Shown here piece after piece: positions 22,338 through 34,919 of a stretch of DNA of 64,000 bases. The notes under the pieces are model-generated. The model saw only the letters and a list, made by a program, of their open reading frames with translations, did no database searches and had not been told where the DNA came from. Numbering within the stretch: position 1 is the stretch's first letter; each line of letters begins with the position of its first letter. This stretch comes from Aquatica leii (lineage: Eukaryota; Arthropoda; Insecta; Coleoptera; Lampyridae), in NCBI GenBank assembly GCA_035610365.1, contig CM069432.1, positions 2,170,001-2,234,000 on the forward strand, written 5' to 3'. Both the position numbers and the translations under genes were made by a program.

Positions 22338-23389
22338 GGCGTGAAAGGATGTGATATTTTGGCATGTAGATATAAGATTATATCAGATAATTTGTAATGT
22401 TATAATATCGAGTACTCTATGTATGTCAATTTTTATGTAAGTGTCGTGCTTTATTTTTGTGTTAATAGAGTAAATAGAAAAAATACGTTTAGGATTATAA
22501 GCGACTTTTGGCTTAGACTGCGTCGTAGTTAAACACTGTAACGTTCCGTTAGAGTTCATTACATTAAAATTCAATTATACATTCGTTTATTTTCTGCAAC
22601 TAATATTGCACGTAAATTTATTCAGTTTGGCAACGTCGCGTGGTGTTTCGAAACGAACGCATACAATTTAATTTTTATTCATTCCATCTAATTGCTGGTG
22701 AGTTTAGCTTTATTTTGATATAACTTTTCTATTGAATTCAACATTTTTAGTGATTTCACAATGTTACGCGGTGCGGTTAGACAGGGGAATTTATTTTAAG
22801 GTCGTTGCTAAGCAGCGTAAATACATCATGTCATTTAAAAACCATTCTAATTATTTATATTTAGGGTCTTTTCTTTTTATTTCGATTTTTATTTACTAGA
22901 TCTATCTTTTGGTTTTGTCTTATTATTTACTGGATTTTCCGTTATTGGAGTTTATTATTCATTGGATTTATACATTGGTTTAATGCCTGCTGTTGTGTTT
23001 GGAAATCTACATTTGTTTGGAAGAATCTTATCACTTCAACAAAGAATGTGCTAAAAATAGAAGATATCCGATAACGTCATATTAAATATGGTGAGTCAAC
23101 TGGAATTAATAATACTTGTTACATTTTGAATTCAAGTAATTAAATTGTGTTGTTAAAACTTTTCGGGAAACATACTCGATAACAAATTAAACGTTTACTA
23201 CTTTTGCATTTAATATCAATTAATAATTAGGTATAAGATTTTATGCTTTTTATTCATCACCAATTTAAAGGTGATTAGCGCCCAAATACCTTTTAACCCA
23301 AATTTTGTTTTATTCTAATACTGTTTTATTCTAAATATTGTTTTGATTCAAATAATGTTCATTTTTTCTTTAATGTAAATAGTGTATTA
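22338..23389. other. No gene recognised; possible Gypsy-1 3' LTR
   Basis: TGTGATATTTTGGCATG after a short purine run could be an LTR start, and ACTAATATTGCA near 22,612 a possible LTR end. No second LTR copy is available in the window to confirm this. The rest up to 23,389 is AT-rich without landmarks and may include the 5' LTR of Gypsy-2. Confidence 0.4.
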
Positions 23390-23813
23390 TTAATAAATCT
23401 GAGGCTAAACGCCATCTCGTAGGAACGGAGCTACGTACGAGTTAATCCACATGTAGGAAACTATGAAGTTGTTAGTTAGATAGTAAATATTACAACCGCG
23501 AATTTCAAAAAATGTATTTGAATTATACGCGACATAATATTTCTAACTGTACTACGCCAGTGCAAAAATTTGTTTATATAATTGCAGAAACCATCTTAGA
23601 GACCAGTGGACAGCTTGTTTCGTCCTATTTGGACTCTCAGCACTGGAATACTCTAATGCAGTTTCCACAACTATATAAAACAAATTGCCATAGTTTTATC
23701 CGATTCGGGTGTACAGTTAGAAATATTATGCCGCGTATAATTCAAATACATCTTTTTAAATTCGCGGTTGTAATATTTACTATCTAACTAACAACTTCAT
23801 AGTTTCCTACATA
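23390..23813. repeat. Long inverted repeat (foldback-like) between 10-bp direct repeats
   Basis: Arms at 23,451-23,553 and about 23,710-23,812 are inverted copies of each other over about 102 bases with few mismatches, starting ATGTAGGAAACTATGAAG. The segment 23,390-23,813 is flanked by the 10-base direct repeat TAGTGTATTA (23,380-23,389 and 23,814-23,823), which could be a target duplication. The left 60 bases of the segment are outside the inverted arms. The open frame at 23,512-23,787 is a by-product of the palindrome. Confidence 0.7.
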
Positions 23814-23995
23814 TAGTGTATTATGTTATAGTTAATAAATTAAAGGAATTCACGTCTGTGTATTTTACTTACATTCAGACTCACACCCAGAGGTTTGTGT
23901 CTTCGACTGCTGCCGTGGTAAAGTAATTATTTTTGCTTTTAATAAATGTATTTCACATTTTTATTATTCGTTTTTTATTAATATTTTTATTACAC

Positions 23996-24013
23996 TGGCG
24001 CCCAACGTGGGGC
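23996..24013 (+). promoter_or_regulatory. Primer-binding site, tRNA-Lys type
   Basis: TGGCGCCCAACGTGGGGC is complementary to the 3' end of a lysine tRNA and identical to the Lys1,2 primer site known from several retroelements. It lies one base after a CA dinucleotide that would end the 5' LTR, and 127 bases before the first gag ATG. It primes minus-strand DNA synthesis in such elements. Confidence 0.85.
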
Positions 24014-24139
24014 TGAATTTTGAATGAAGTAATTACTGCGAATTTCCTATATTTTAAATTTTGAATACTTTTGTACTTTTTGTGGTGTATATTTTAAGTT
24101 AAGATTTATTCTTGAATTTGATTTTATTTTATTGTGATA

Positions 24140-25370
24140 ATGCATTTTGTCGAAGCTCTCAGAAATGACGAGCTATGTCATGAATTGTTTTTGCGAGGCG
24201 TTGATGCTAGTAATAAAAATGTCGATAGTAGACAAAAGTTGTTACGAGCTAAATTATCTCTTGGAAAATTTGATTTAACGATTTTTCAAAATTATCCAAA
24301 AGTTGACATTGACCAACAAGATGAGTTGAACATTTTAAATGATAAAGTAAATGAATTAAATGCATTATTGAATATTTATAAAATTAAACCGAAAAAGAGT
24401 GAATATCTTCGATTAAGCACACGCTTTACTCATGTTTTGCGTAGGTTAAATTACATAACTTTCAGTGATGAATTTCTTGATATTTCTAATAATTTAATAC
24501 GTGTGGTTACTGATTCATTAGTTTTACTTGAGAGTGTTGATGCAACACAAGGGTTATCTTCTGATTTTAATTATTTTGTTAAGACTATTGAGCATGAATC
24601 TACTTCTGTTCAAGTTACTTCTTCTGTTGACATTAATGTTCCAACAACTTCAATTCCGACTATAACTAATATGAATACTTCTAATCCTTCAGTTACATTT
24701 TCAAGTAACGATTTTTCAAATTTATTACAAACTTTTCAATCTTCGAGTGTTCGTTTACCAATTTATAAATGGCAGTTAAAGTTTACTGGAAATCCTAAAG
24801 ATATTTCAGTTTTGTCTTTTGTTCATCGTTGTAATGAACTTAGAGTTGCGCGTAAAGTTAGTTCTCAGGAATTATTTGATGGTGCAATTGATCTTTTTGC
24901 TGATTCTGATTTATCATGGTATCGTGCTGTTCGCCCTACTGTTAATTCTTGGGATGAATTGGTTCTTAAATTGAAACAAGATTTCTTACGCGAAGATTAT
25001 TATTATTAAATTTATTAGCGGAGATAAAATCTCGAAAGCAATTAGAGCCTCCGACTGCTTTTATATCTCCAATTGGTGAATCAATTCTCACAATTAGACA
25101 TTTCAGTACCTGAAACTGAACACATAAAAATTATTAAAAAGAAATTTGCAATTTTATTATGCGTCTCAACTTGATTTGAATTCTATCACTTCTATTCCTC
25201 AATTAATTTCTTTATGTAAGGCTTTGGAAGCTGTTAGGCCAACAGAGTCTCAAGCTAACATGAATTTGAGGATTGAGTCCAAAGTAAATTCTAAAAATTC
25301 TGGTGTAAACCCAAATCAACGTTTTTTCAAAAACCTAAGGTTAATTCAACCAATTCTAATAAAAATTTGA
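24140..25370 (+). pseudogene. Gypsy-2 gag
   Basis: The first ATG is at 24,140. The frame runs to 25,009 and contains a C-terminal capsid segment: KFTGNPKDISVLSFVHR, ELFDGAIDLF, LSWYRAVRP and WDELVLKLKQDFLRED. These match the gag family signature (W..KF.G......F, ELF..A.DLF, WYRA). A frameshift near 25,010 interrupts it; FYYASQLDLNSI and SLCKALEAVRP continue gag in another frame to 25,370. The N-terminal half shows a helical Leu/Asn-rich region without a named domain. Confidence 0.8.
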
Positions 25371-25424
25371 CTATTAAAAATAAATCAATTTTGAAACCTA
25401 TTTTAGTTAATACTGCCAAATGAA

Positions 25425-25560
25425 CTACGGTTTGTTATAATTGTAGTGGAACAGGTCATTCGTTTCATACTTGCTCGCAGAGTCGAAGAAAATTCTGTTA
25501 TTTTTGTGGATATTCTGGGATTACAGTTAGAGACTGTCCCAAATGTACTTCAAAATACTA
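25425..25560 (+). pseudogene. Gypsy-2 paired zinc knuckles
   Basis: CYNCSGTGHSFHTC is a complete CX2CX4HX4C knuckle. CYFCGYSGITVRDC is the second, with Thr in the usual His position. This is the nucleocapsid part of gag. It lies in an open frame between two frame breaks. Confidence 0.8.
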
Positions 25561-25712
25561 AGTTTTGAGAAGCATCGTGTCAGTCAATGTTTCTCAGTTC
25601 CTATTCATAGGACTGACAAAACTGATTGGAATAATTGGCTATTAAAAGTCAAAAATTTTTACAAATCGTTTAAGGTTTCTTCAAAATTTTCTCAAAAGAT
25701 TCCAGACCTCAT

Positions 25713-26171
25713 TTGAATGTTACAATCTTTAATGAAAATTTTTTTTCTCTTTTAGATTCCGGTGCTAATATTTCGATTTTAGGTAAGCCAGGACTCTATT
25801 TAATTGATAAATATAATTTGAAATTGAATAGGAATCATGAATTTCCTTCATTAACTACAGCCGATGGTTCTTTTCAAAGAATTTTAGGTACAATTAATTT
25901 GACTTTTGTTATTAATGGAATTACCCGTTCATTAAATGTCATTATGTCTGACACAATCGAAACTGCTTTAACTTTAGGGATTGATTTTTGTCAAACCTTT
26001 GGTTTAACTGTAGATTTTATTAATAATGAATTCTTTGCACATTCTGCAGAAACTACAAATTTTCAAATGATTAAATCTTTGAGTGACTTAAGTGATGAAC
26101 AAAAATCCGATTTGTCGAAAATTATTAAATTATTTGGAGTCTCTAGACAGACCTCAATTAGGTTTAACTAG
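25713..26171 (+). pseudogene. Gypsy-2 protease and start of RT
   Basis: FSLLDSGANISILG carries the DSGA active site of a retropepsin-type aspartic protease, which cleaves the polyprotein. A hydrophobic LTLGIDFCQTFGL flap/C-terminal strand follows. The frame then enters the linker before RT and ends at a frameshift at about 26,140; the next frame (26,092-26,451) takes over. Confidence 0.85.
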
Positions 26172-27049
26172 TAGAGTTAATCACGAGATTGATATAGGTG
26201 ATGCGGTTCCAGTGAAACAGCGTTATTATCCTTTATCTCCTGCAATGCTTGAGCATGCAAATAAAGAGATTAATGATATGTTAGAACAAGGTATTATACA
26301 GCCTAGTACAAGCCCTTGGAGTTCTCCGATGGTATTGGTTAAGAAGAAGTCAGGCGACTATAGAGTTTGCTTTGATGCGAGAAAATTAAATTCTTTGACT
26401 AAGAAAGATGCATGCATACCCACTTCCTTATTTAAACGATATTTTAGATAGATTTAGAGATGCCCGATATTTGACGTCTATTGATTTAAAGAAAGCTTTT
26501 TGGCAAATTCCTCTTGATCATGCAAGTAAGGAAAAAACTGCTTTGCTGTACCTCGTAGGGTTTGTTTGAATATAGAGTTATGCCTATGGGTTTAACCAAT
26601 GCTTCTAGCACTTCTTCAACGTTTAATGGACACTTTATTTGACGAGTCTTTATCTCAATTTGTTTTGTATATCTTGATGATATAATATAATTTCCAGTAC
26701 TTTTAAAGAACATTTAGAAATTTTAGAAAAAGTTTATCAACGTTTAAAGGAGGCAAATTTTACTATTAATTTGGCTAAATGTAAATTTTGTAAACCTGAA
26801 TTGTCATATTTAGGTTATCTTATTAATAAGAATGGTCTTCAAAGCGATCCTTCTAAAATTGATGCAATTGTTAATTTTCCGTTACCTAAGACAGCCACGG
26901 AAATCAAACGTTTTACTGGTATGTGTAGTTGGTATCGTAGATTCATTTCAGATTTTTCAACTATTTTGGCTCCTATTATTAATTTGTTGAAACGAAAGAA
27001 AAGAAAGAAACTGTTGTTTAAACCGAAGAAGCTTTTTAGAGTCATTTGA
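26140..27049 (+). pseudogene. Gypsy-2 reverse transcriptase
   Basis: DMLEQGIIQPSTSPWSSPM and GDYRVCFDARKLNSLT (26,275-26,400) are RT motifs. LTSIDLKKAFWQIPL (about 26,472) holds the first catalytic Asp. YRVMPMGLTNAS and VYLDDII (about 26,670) hold the substrate-binding and catalytic Asp pair. ELSYLGYLINKNGLQSDPSK and TGMCSWYRRFISDFS complete the domain. At least three one-base frameshifts lie at about 26,415, 26,550 and 26,665. Confidence 0.9.
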
Positions 27050-27585
27050 TAAAATTAAATCACGCTTAGTAGAAGCGCCTATTTTAGCTAGTCCTGATTT
27101 TTACTAAACCATTTTATTTACAATGAGATGCTTCCAATTATGGAGTAGCTTGTGTTCTTACCCAAAGGGAAGAAACAAATGAAAAAGTCATTGCTTATGC
27201 GTCTCGTACGTTCAATTACCGAACGTGAACTTTTAGCCGTTATTTTTGCAATTCATAAATTTCTGTCCTTATATTGAAAGTACGCATTTTAAGGTTATTA
27301 CTGATCATCAATCTTTGATTTGGCTTAATAATTTAAAAGATCCTTCAGGTCGTTTAGCTCGATGGAGCGTAAAGCTTCAGCAATTTGATTCACCGTAAGG
27401 GAAAACTTAATGTTGTTCCTGACGCTCTTTCTCGTGCACCTTTGGAAATTAATTCATTGGAATTTTTTATTACTGATTTTGATCCCTGGTATTTAAAGAT
27501 AATTGATAATATTACTCATAAACCAGATTTGTACCCTGATTGGAGAATAGATGATGGAAAACTTTATAAATTCGTTTCTGAATAA
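27050..27585 (+). pseudogene. Gypsy-2 RNase H
   Basis: Frames give LASPDF..PF with a CDASNYGV-like segment disrupted near 27,110-27,140, YASRTFNY (about 27,200), ELLAVIFAIHKF, KVITDHQSLIWL (27,290-27,325) and KLNVVPDALSRAP (27,405-27,445). This is the Ty3/Gypsy RNase H order. A stop near 27,583 separates it from integrase. Confidence 0.85.
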
Positions 27586-27623
27586 TTTTAGAAATTAATT
27601 CAAATTTAGTTGAGTGGAAGTTA

Positions 27624-28667
27624 GTGGTTCCTAAAATTTTACGGAAATCAATTTTACTTCAGTGTCATGATGACCCTTCTTCTTCTTCACATTTAGGTGT
27701 TACCAAAACCTTTTCGAAAATTAAAGAATTATATTTTTGGCCTAAGTTAAAGTCGGATATTGCTAAAGATCTTCCTCCTTGTTCTGGTTGTTGGAAAAGT
27801 AAATCTTCTCAGTTTAATCATTTTGGATTTATGGGCAAAGAAAAAAAAGTTTCATTTCCTTTTCAATGTCTTTCAATTGATTTAGTAGGTCCTTTTCCTC
27901 GTTTGAAACAAAGCAATACAGTTTTATTAGTTGTTTGTGATTGGTTCACTAAATTTACTTTGATTCATCCGATGCGCAATGCTTCTGCAAAACGTATTTG
28001 TGAATTTTTGGTAAATTACGTATTTTTGGTTTATGGTGTTCCTCAGATTTGTATGGTGGACAATGGTCCTCAATTTAAAAGTGTACTGTTTAATAAATTG
28101 ATGCAGTCACATGAAATTTCTTCTGTTTGGTTTAATGCTAGTTATCACCCACAGGTTAATTTCGTAGAAAGAGTTAACAAAGTGATTGGTACTGCTATTC
28201 GTAGTTATATTTCTGACAGTCATAAAGATTGGGATGTTGAAATTCATAAAATTGGTCAGGCGTTACACAATGCTGTGCACGAGTCCACTAAATTTACACT
28301 TTCTTTTTTGACCTTTGGTCGTACTGTTCCAATTTCTGGAGATTTTTATGGTAAGTTCAAAGATTTTAGGGAGGAGGAGTTGACTTTGAATACTCGCGAA
28401 CAGTTAGTTCAAGATATCAATGAATTCTCACCTATTTTTAAAGAAGTTAAACGTAATCTTCATTTAGCTTACAAGCGTAATTCTCATTCTTATAATTTAC
28501 GGCGTAGACCTGTAAAACTTAAACTTAGAGATTTGGTTTGGAAGAAAAATTTCGTTCTTTCGGATGCATCAAAGCACTTTAGTTCTAAATTAGCTCCAAA
28601 ATTTATTGAAGCGAAAGTTGTTGAAGTTATGGGTCCAACGACTTATAAGCACCTTGTTTGTCTTTAG
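27624..28667 (+). pseudogene. Gypsy-2 integrase, long intact stretch
   Basis: 347 codons are open. The HHCC zinc-binding region is CHDDPSSSSHLGV...CSGCWK (residues ~13-57). The DDE core is LSIDLVGPF (~92), CMVDNGPQF (~150) and NFVERVNK (~186), each catalytic acidic residue in place. The C-terminal part has NLRRRPVKLKLRDLVWKK and KLAPKFIEAKVVEV, the usual chromodomain-less end. It inserts cDNA into the host genome in the parent family. A frame break upstream at 27,583 means it is not joined to RT in this copy. It ends KHLVCL; the expected tail beyond this seems truncated. Confidence 0.9.
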
Positions 28668-30829
28668 CAGATGTAAACCAAGTGTTCAGGGTATGCTTAG
28701 TCGTAAAGACAGTTTTAATATTATGTTTCTTTAGCACCCTGCTTATTCTCATTCCGGAATTTTCCAATTTGTGAAAATGTTGTATGAGGAGACGTCTAGA
28801 AGAAATTATTAATAACAATCGGTATTACACAAAATACTAAGGTGGCAATTTTTGTATTTGATATTATCATATGTATTATACTACATATTATGTGTATTAA
28901 ATTATATACAATTTTATTCATTCATACCTAGCTTTAGCAAATACTTGGTAACTAAGCAGTTCAATTACCTTTAAAGTCTTTAAAGTGCTACATGACTATA
29001 TAAAATTGTTTTTCTGGCGTTTTTTACAATTCCAAATGTATTAAAATTCCATACTCCTAAATAAAAAGTAAAACATAAAACAAAATATTTCTTTATTCAT
29101 AAATATTCGTTAAAAAATGATAATATTTCATTAATTTTATTGTTCTTAACTGTCATAAATTTTGATTTTTCACTATTGTAAACCGTCTTTAACAGTTTTT
29201 GCACACTTGTAATCATAAACGTCAAATTATTTTTGAGAAATTTTGAGACTTTGTGGGCTTCCTAGTCTCTGTTCGAGCAATAAAATGTTGTATTCAACTC
29301 GTTCTTGTCCAATTTGGATGTTTTTTTCCCTGTAGGACTTTTTAAACCCTCGTCTCACTCGGGTTTAAAAATGCCCTCTTAGGAAAAAATGCGTCCAAAT
29401 TACACAGAAACTCGTTAAATAAACTATTATTATTGGTTTTTGTAGTTATTTAGTATCCAATTTAATTAGCATTACCTTATTGTTATTATGTAGATAATTT
29501 TTATAATTATTTATATATCTAATTGTTAACGAAAGTAATTTATTATTCACAAGCCAATAAAAGAAGGTACCGTGCAGGTTGTATTGTAATATTATAGAAG
29601 ATATCTCCAGAATGCACAAAACAATTAAGAAGAATGTTAATCGTTTTCAATTGGTTATAATCAAAACAAGTACGCATATATAAATTTGTAACAAATTCAA
29701 TTCTTAATTTACGTTTTGACACATACATACCATCACTGATTTAACAGTAACTAATCAATTACCTGAAATGTGAGTTAGAAGTATTAAGTTGTTCTTTTTT
29801 GGTAAAATCAATAGAATGCTGTAGTTGAAATGTGAAGTACGTTCATAGTGAGAATTAGTTCAAGACTATGAAACTTCGTAGTTTAATCAAATTGAGCTTA
29901 TAAGGTACAACATTTAAACTGTCCAAATTAGATTAATATCCAAAATTCCGAAAGTGTACTTTATTTACCATTAAGTTTAGTTTAATCTTTAAAAAGTAAC
30001 ATCAAATGTTGTGTTTGATAGTAAATTATAAAGCATCATTTTACTTAAAAAACAAATTTTATTTATAATTTAATAAATCCATGTAACTACAATAATAAAT
30101 TTCATTACAGTTTTCATTTTCAATTCTTTTAAAGAAACTTATGTTGTTAAAAATCAATTTATATAAAAAAACGCATTCTTATATATTTTAGCGAATTTAA
30201 ATAGAAAACAATGTACTAGCAAACTTAATCTAGAAAAAAAATAGTTAATAATAAGTAACTTATTATTTTAAGAAAAAAATATTCTTATCGGTTCTGTTTC
30301 AGAATGAAAAAAAATTAAGTTTGTTGACCTGTGTAATTAAACTAAGCCTTTGTACGAACGGGTCGATAATTTAAATTAGACGCCATTTAAAACTTTACTG
30401 CATATTTAGAAAAGACGTCTATCGAATTTTATAAAATATTCCACTTTGTAAACAAAGCCGTAAAGTTTTGCGAATTCGCAAGTTATTCGTCAATATCAAA
30501 TTATATTTATTTTAAAAAAATACGTTTTGTGTCATTCAAACTTGTTTCTTTAGGTTTTCTAACTTTACATAAAAAAAACTAAATAATTTTGTTTTACTGC
30601 AAAATACCATCAATATAAAATGTTTAATAATTACCTTAGATACAACGTACATTATAATATACTGTGCGTTTCATGATGAAAGGAACAAATTTGTTTAAAA
30701 TTCAAGTCATTATTTTATGGAAAAACGCTCGGACACGTCAATTTTTTTAATGGAACAGGTAAATCATACCATTTTTGAATTCTACGGTAAATTATGAACA
30801 CTTTTTGTATAGCATACCATTAACACAGT
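28668..30829. other. No gene recognised
   Basis: AT-rich DNA between Gypsy-2 and the satellite. The minus-strand frame at 29,543-29,728 has no recognisable domain. The only structured part is an imperfect hairpin at 29,311-29,402, listed separately. Confidence 0.6.
29311..29402. repeat. Imperfect hairpin
   Basis: Two arms of about 40 bases (29,311-29,349 and 29,360-29,402) are inverted copies with a loop TCGTCTCACTC. They pair AATTTGGATG with GCGTCCAAAT and TTTTTAAACCC with GGGTTTAAAAA. Possibly a small foldback MITE tip; flanking duplications were not found. Confidence 0.6.
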
Positions 30830-32529
30830 ATAATCAATTTGAAGTTTTCATGATGTAAATTTTTTAATAAAAATTAAAATTTTTTTTATTGTCACCCTCT
30901 GACAGCACTTAGGGTTGTATGACTATATAAATTTATTAAAGCAGATTATGACCTACATTATAAAAAAATTGTGCTATTACAGTTCCGTATTTTTGAAAGA
31001 AATCGATTTTAAGTTTTCATGATGTAACTTTTTTAATAGAAATTAATATTTTTTATTGTCGCCCTCTGACGGCGCTTAGGGTTGTATGACTATATAGGTT
31101 TTTTAAAGCAGAGTATCACCTACATCATATAAAAAAATTGTGTTATTACATTTCCGAATTCTTAAAAAAAATCGATTTTAAGTTTTCATGATGTAAATTT
31201 TTTAATAAAAATTACAATTTTTTTTATTGTCACCCTCTGACAGCACTTAGGGTTGTATGACTATATAAATTTATTAAAGCAGATTATCACCTACATTATA
31301 TAAAAAAATTGTGCTATTACAGTTCCGTATTTTTGAAAGAAATCGATTTTAAGTTTTCATGATGTAACTTTTTTAATAAAAATTAATATTTTTTTATTGT
31401 CGCCCTCTGACGGAGCTTAGGGTTGTATGACTATATAGGTTTTTTAAAGCAGAGTATCACCTACATCATATAAAAAATTGTGTTATTACATTTCCGAATT
31501 CTTAAAAAAAATCGATTTTAAGTTTTCATGATGTAAATTTTTTAATAAAAATTACAATTTTTTTTATTGTTACCCTCTGACGGCACTTAGGGTTGTATGA
31601 CTATATAAGTTTATTAGAGCAGGGTATCATATACGTCATATAAAAAATCTGTGCTATCACAGTTCCGTATTTTTGAAAAAAATCGATTTAAATTTTTCAT
31701 GATGTAAATTTTTTAAGCAAAATTAACATTTTTTTTAATTGTCACCCTCTGACGGCACTTAGGGTTGTATGACTATATAGGTTTGTTAGAGCAGGGTATT
31801 ACCTACATTATATAAAAAAATATGTGCTATTACAGTTCCGTATTTTTGAAAAAATCGATTTTAAGTTTTCATGATGTAAATTTTTGTATAAAAATTAATT
31901 TTTTTTTTAATTGTCACCTGACAGCACTTAGGGTTGTATGACTATATAAATTTATTAAAGCAGATTATCACCTACATTATATAAAAAAATTGTGCTATTA
32001 CAGTTCCGTATTTTTGAAAGAAATCGATTTTAAGTTTTCATGATGTAACTTTTTTAATAAAAATTAATATTTTTTTATTGTCGCCCTCTGACGGCGCTTA
32101 GGGTTGTATGACTATATAGGTTTTTTAAAGCAGAGTATCACCTACATCATATAAAAAAATTGTGTTATTACATTTCCGAATTCTTAAAAGAAATCGATTT
32201 TAAGTTTTCATGATGTAAATTTTTTAATAAAAATTACAATTTTTTTTATTGTTACCCTCTGACGGCACTTAGGGTTGTATGACTATATAAGTTTATTAGA
32301 GCAGGGTATCATATACTATCATATACTATTACAGTTCCGTATTTCGGAAAAACCAATTTTAGTTTTTCATGCTGTAAATTTTTTAATAAAAATTAATATT
32401 TTTTTTATTGTCACCCTCTGACGGCACTTACGATTGTATGGCTAAATACGTTTATTAAAGCAGGGTAACATATACGTCATATAAAAAGTCTGTGCTATCA
32501 CAGTTCCGTATTTTTGAAAAAAATCGATT

Positions 32530-34919
32530 TAAAGTTTTCATGATGTAAATTTTTTAATAAAAATTAATATTTTTTTTATTGTCACCCTCTGACGGCGCTT
32601 AGGGTTGTATGACTATATAGGTTTTTAAAGCAAAAATATCACCTACATCATATAAAAATTGTGTTATTACATTTCCGAATTCTTAAAAAAATCGATTTTA
32701 AGTTTTCATGATGCGAATTTTTAATAAAAATTACAATTTTTTTTATTGTTACCCTCTGACGGCACTTAGGGTTGTATGATTATATAAGTTTATTAGAGCA
32801 GGGTATCATATACGTCATATAAAAAATCTGTGCTATAACAGTTCCGTATTTTTGAAAAAAATCAATTTTAAGTTTTCATGATGTAAATTTATTAATAAAA
32901 ATTAATATTTTTTTTATTGTCACCCTCTGACGGCGCTTAGGGTTGTATAACTATATGAATCTATTAAAGCAGAGTATCATCTACGTCATATAAAAAATCT
33001 GTTCTATTACAATTCCGTAGTTTTGAAAAACATCAATTATAAATTTTCATAATGTAAATTTATTAATAAAAAATAATATTTTTTTTATTGTCACCCTCTG
33101 ACGGCACTTAAGGTTGTATGGCTGTATTTGTTTATTAGAGCAGGGTGTTACCTGCATCATATAAAAATCTGTACTATTACAGTTCCGTATTTCGGAAAAA
33201 ATCAATTTTAGTTTTTCATGCTGTAAATTTTTTAATAAAAATTAATATTTCTTTTATTGTCACCCTCTGACGGCACTTAGGATTGTATGGCTAAATATGT
33301 TTATTAGAGCAGGGTAACATATACGTCATATAAAAAATCTGTGCGATCACAGTTCCGTATTTTTGAAAAACATCAATTTTAAGTTTTCATAATGTAAATT
33401 TATTAATAAAAAATAATAATTTTTTTATTGTCACCCTCTGACGGTGCTTAGGGTTGTATAACTATATGGGTTTATTAAAGCAAAATATCATCTACGTCAT
33501 ATAAAAAATTTGTGCTATCACAGTTCCGTATTTTTGAAAAAAATCAATTTTAAGTTTTCATGATGTAAATTTATTAATAAAAATTAATATTTTTTTTATT
33601 GTCGCCCTCTGACGGCACTTAGGGATATATGACTATATAAGTTTATTAAAGCAGAGTATCACTTACATTATATAAAAAATTTTTGATATTACAGTTCCGT
33701 ATTTTTGAAAAAAATCGATTTAAAGTTTTCATGATGTAAATTTTTTAATAAAAATTAATATTTTTTTTATTGTCACCCTCTGACGGCGCTTAGGGTTGTA
33801 TGACTATATAGGTTTTTTAAAGCAAAATATCACCTACATCATATAAAAAAATTGTGTTATTACATTTCCGAATTCTTAAAAAAAATCGATTTTAAGTTTT
33901 CATGATGCGAATTTTTTAATAAAAATTACAATTTTTTTTATTGTTACCCTCTGACGGCACTTAGGGTTGTATGATTATATAAGTTTATTAGAGCAGGGTA
34001 TCATATACGTCATATAAAAAATCTGTGCTATAACAGTTCCGTATTTTTGAAAAAAATCAATTTTAAGTTTTCATGATGTAAATTTATTAATAAAAATTTA
34101 TATTTTTTTTATTGTCACCCTCTGACGGCGCTTAGGGTTGTATAACTATATGAATCTATTAAAGCAGAGTATCATCTACGTCATATAAAAAATCTGTTCT
34201 ATTACAATTCCGTAGTTTTGAAAAACATCAATTATAAATTTTCATAATGTAAATTTATTAATAAAAAATAATATTTTTTTTATTGTCACCCTCTGACGGC
34301 ACTTAAGGTTGTATGGCTGTATTTGTTTATTAGAGCAGGGTGTTACCTGCATCATATAAAAAATCTGTACTATTACAGTTCCGTATTTCGGAAAAATCAA
34401 TTTTAGTTTTTCATGCTGTAAATTTTTTAATAAAAATTAATATTTCTTTTATTGTCACCCTCTGACGGCACTTAGGATTGTATGGCTAAATATGTTTATT
34501 AGAGCAGGGTAACATATACGTCATATAAAAAATCTGTGCGATCACAGTTCCGTATTTTTGAAAAACATCAATTTTAAGTTTTCATAATGTAAATTTATTA
34601 ATAAAAAATAATAATTTTTTTATTGTCACCCTCTGACGGTGCTTAGGGTTGTATAACTATATGGGTTTATTAAAGCAAAATCTCATCTTCGTCATATAGA
34701 ACATTTGTGCTATCACAGTTCCGTATTTTTGAAAAAAATCAATTTTAAGTTTTCATGATGTAAATTTATTAATAAAAATTAATATTTTTTTTATTGTCGC
34801 CCTCTGACGGCACTTAGGGATATATGACTATATAAGTTTATTAAAGCAGAGTATCACTTACATTATATAAAAAATTTTTGATATTACAGTTCCGTATTTT
34901 TGAAAAAAATCGATTTTAA
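32530..34919. repeat. Two copies of a 1,195-bp, 7-monomer higher-order repeat
   Basis: Matching variant landmarks are offset by 1,195 bases: GTATAACTATATGAATC at 32,945 and 34,140, GATTGTATGGCTAAATATG at 33,281 and 34,476, and AGGGATATATGACTA at 33,621 and 34,816. A partial third copy of the block appears at about 35,300-35,600. Near 30,841-31,520 a simpler 2-monomer (339-base) period is seen. Confidence 0.9.

Larger units (their letters stand above)
23824..28667 (+). mobile_element. Gypsy-2, relatively young Ty3/Gypsy retrotransposon
   Basis: An LTR-like stretch ends in CA at 23,993-23,994 and is followed one base later by a primer-binding site; gag, zinc knuckles, protease, RT, RNase H and integrase follow in Ty3/Gypsy order up to 28,667. 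Long frames (gag 24,140-25,009; integrase 27,624-28,667) with few one-base breaks indicate a recent copy. The 3' LTR could not be identified, and the left limit of the 5' LTR is unknown, so the boundaries are provisional. Confidence 0.85.

Noticed and set aside
23512-23787. 91-codon frame spanning the inverted repeat
   Set aside because: It arises from the palindrome and has no domain resemblance.
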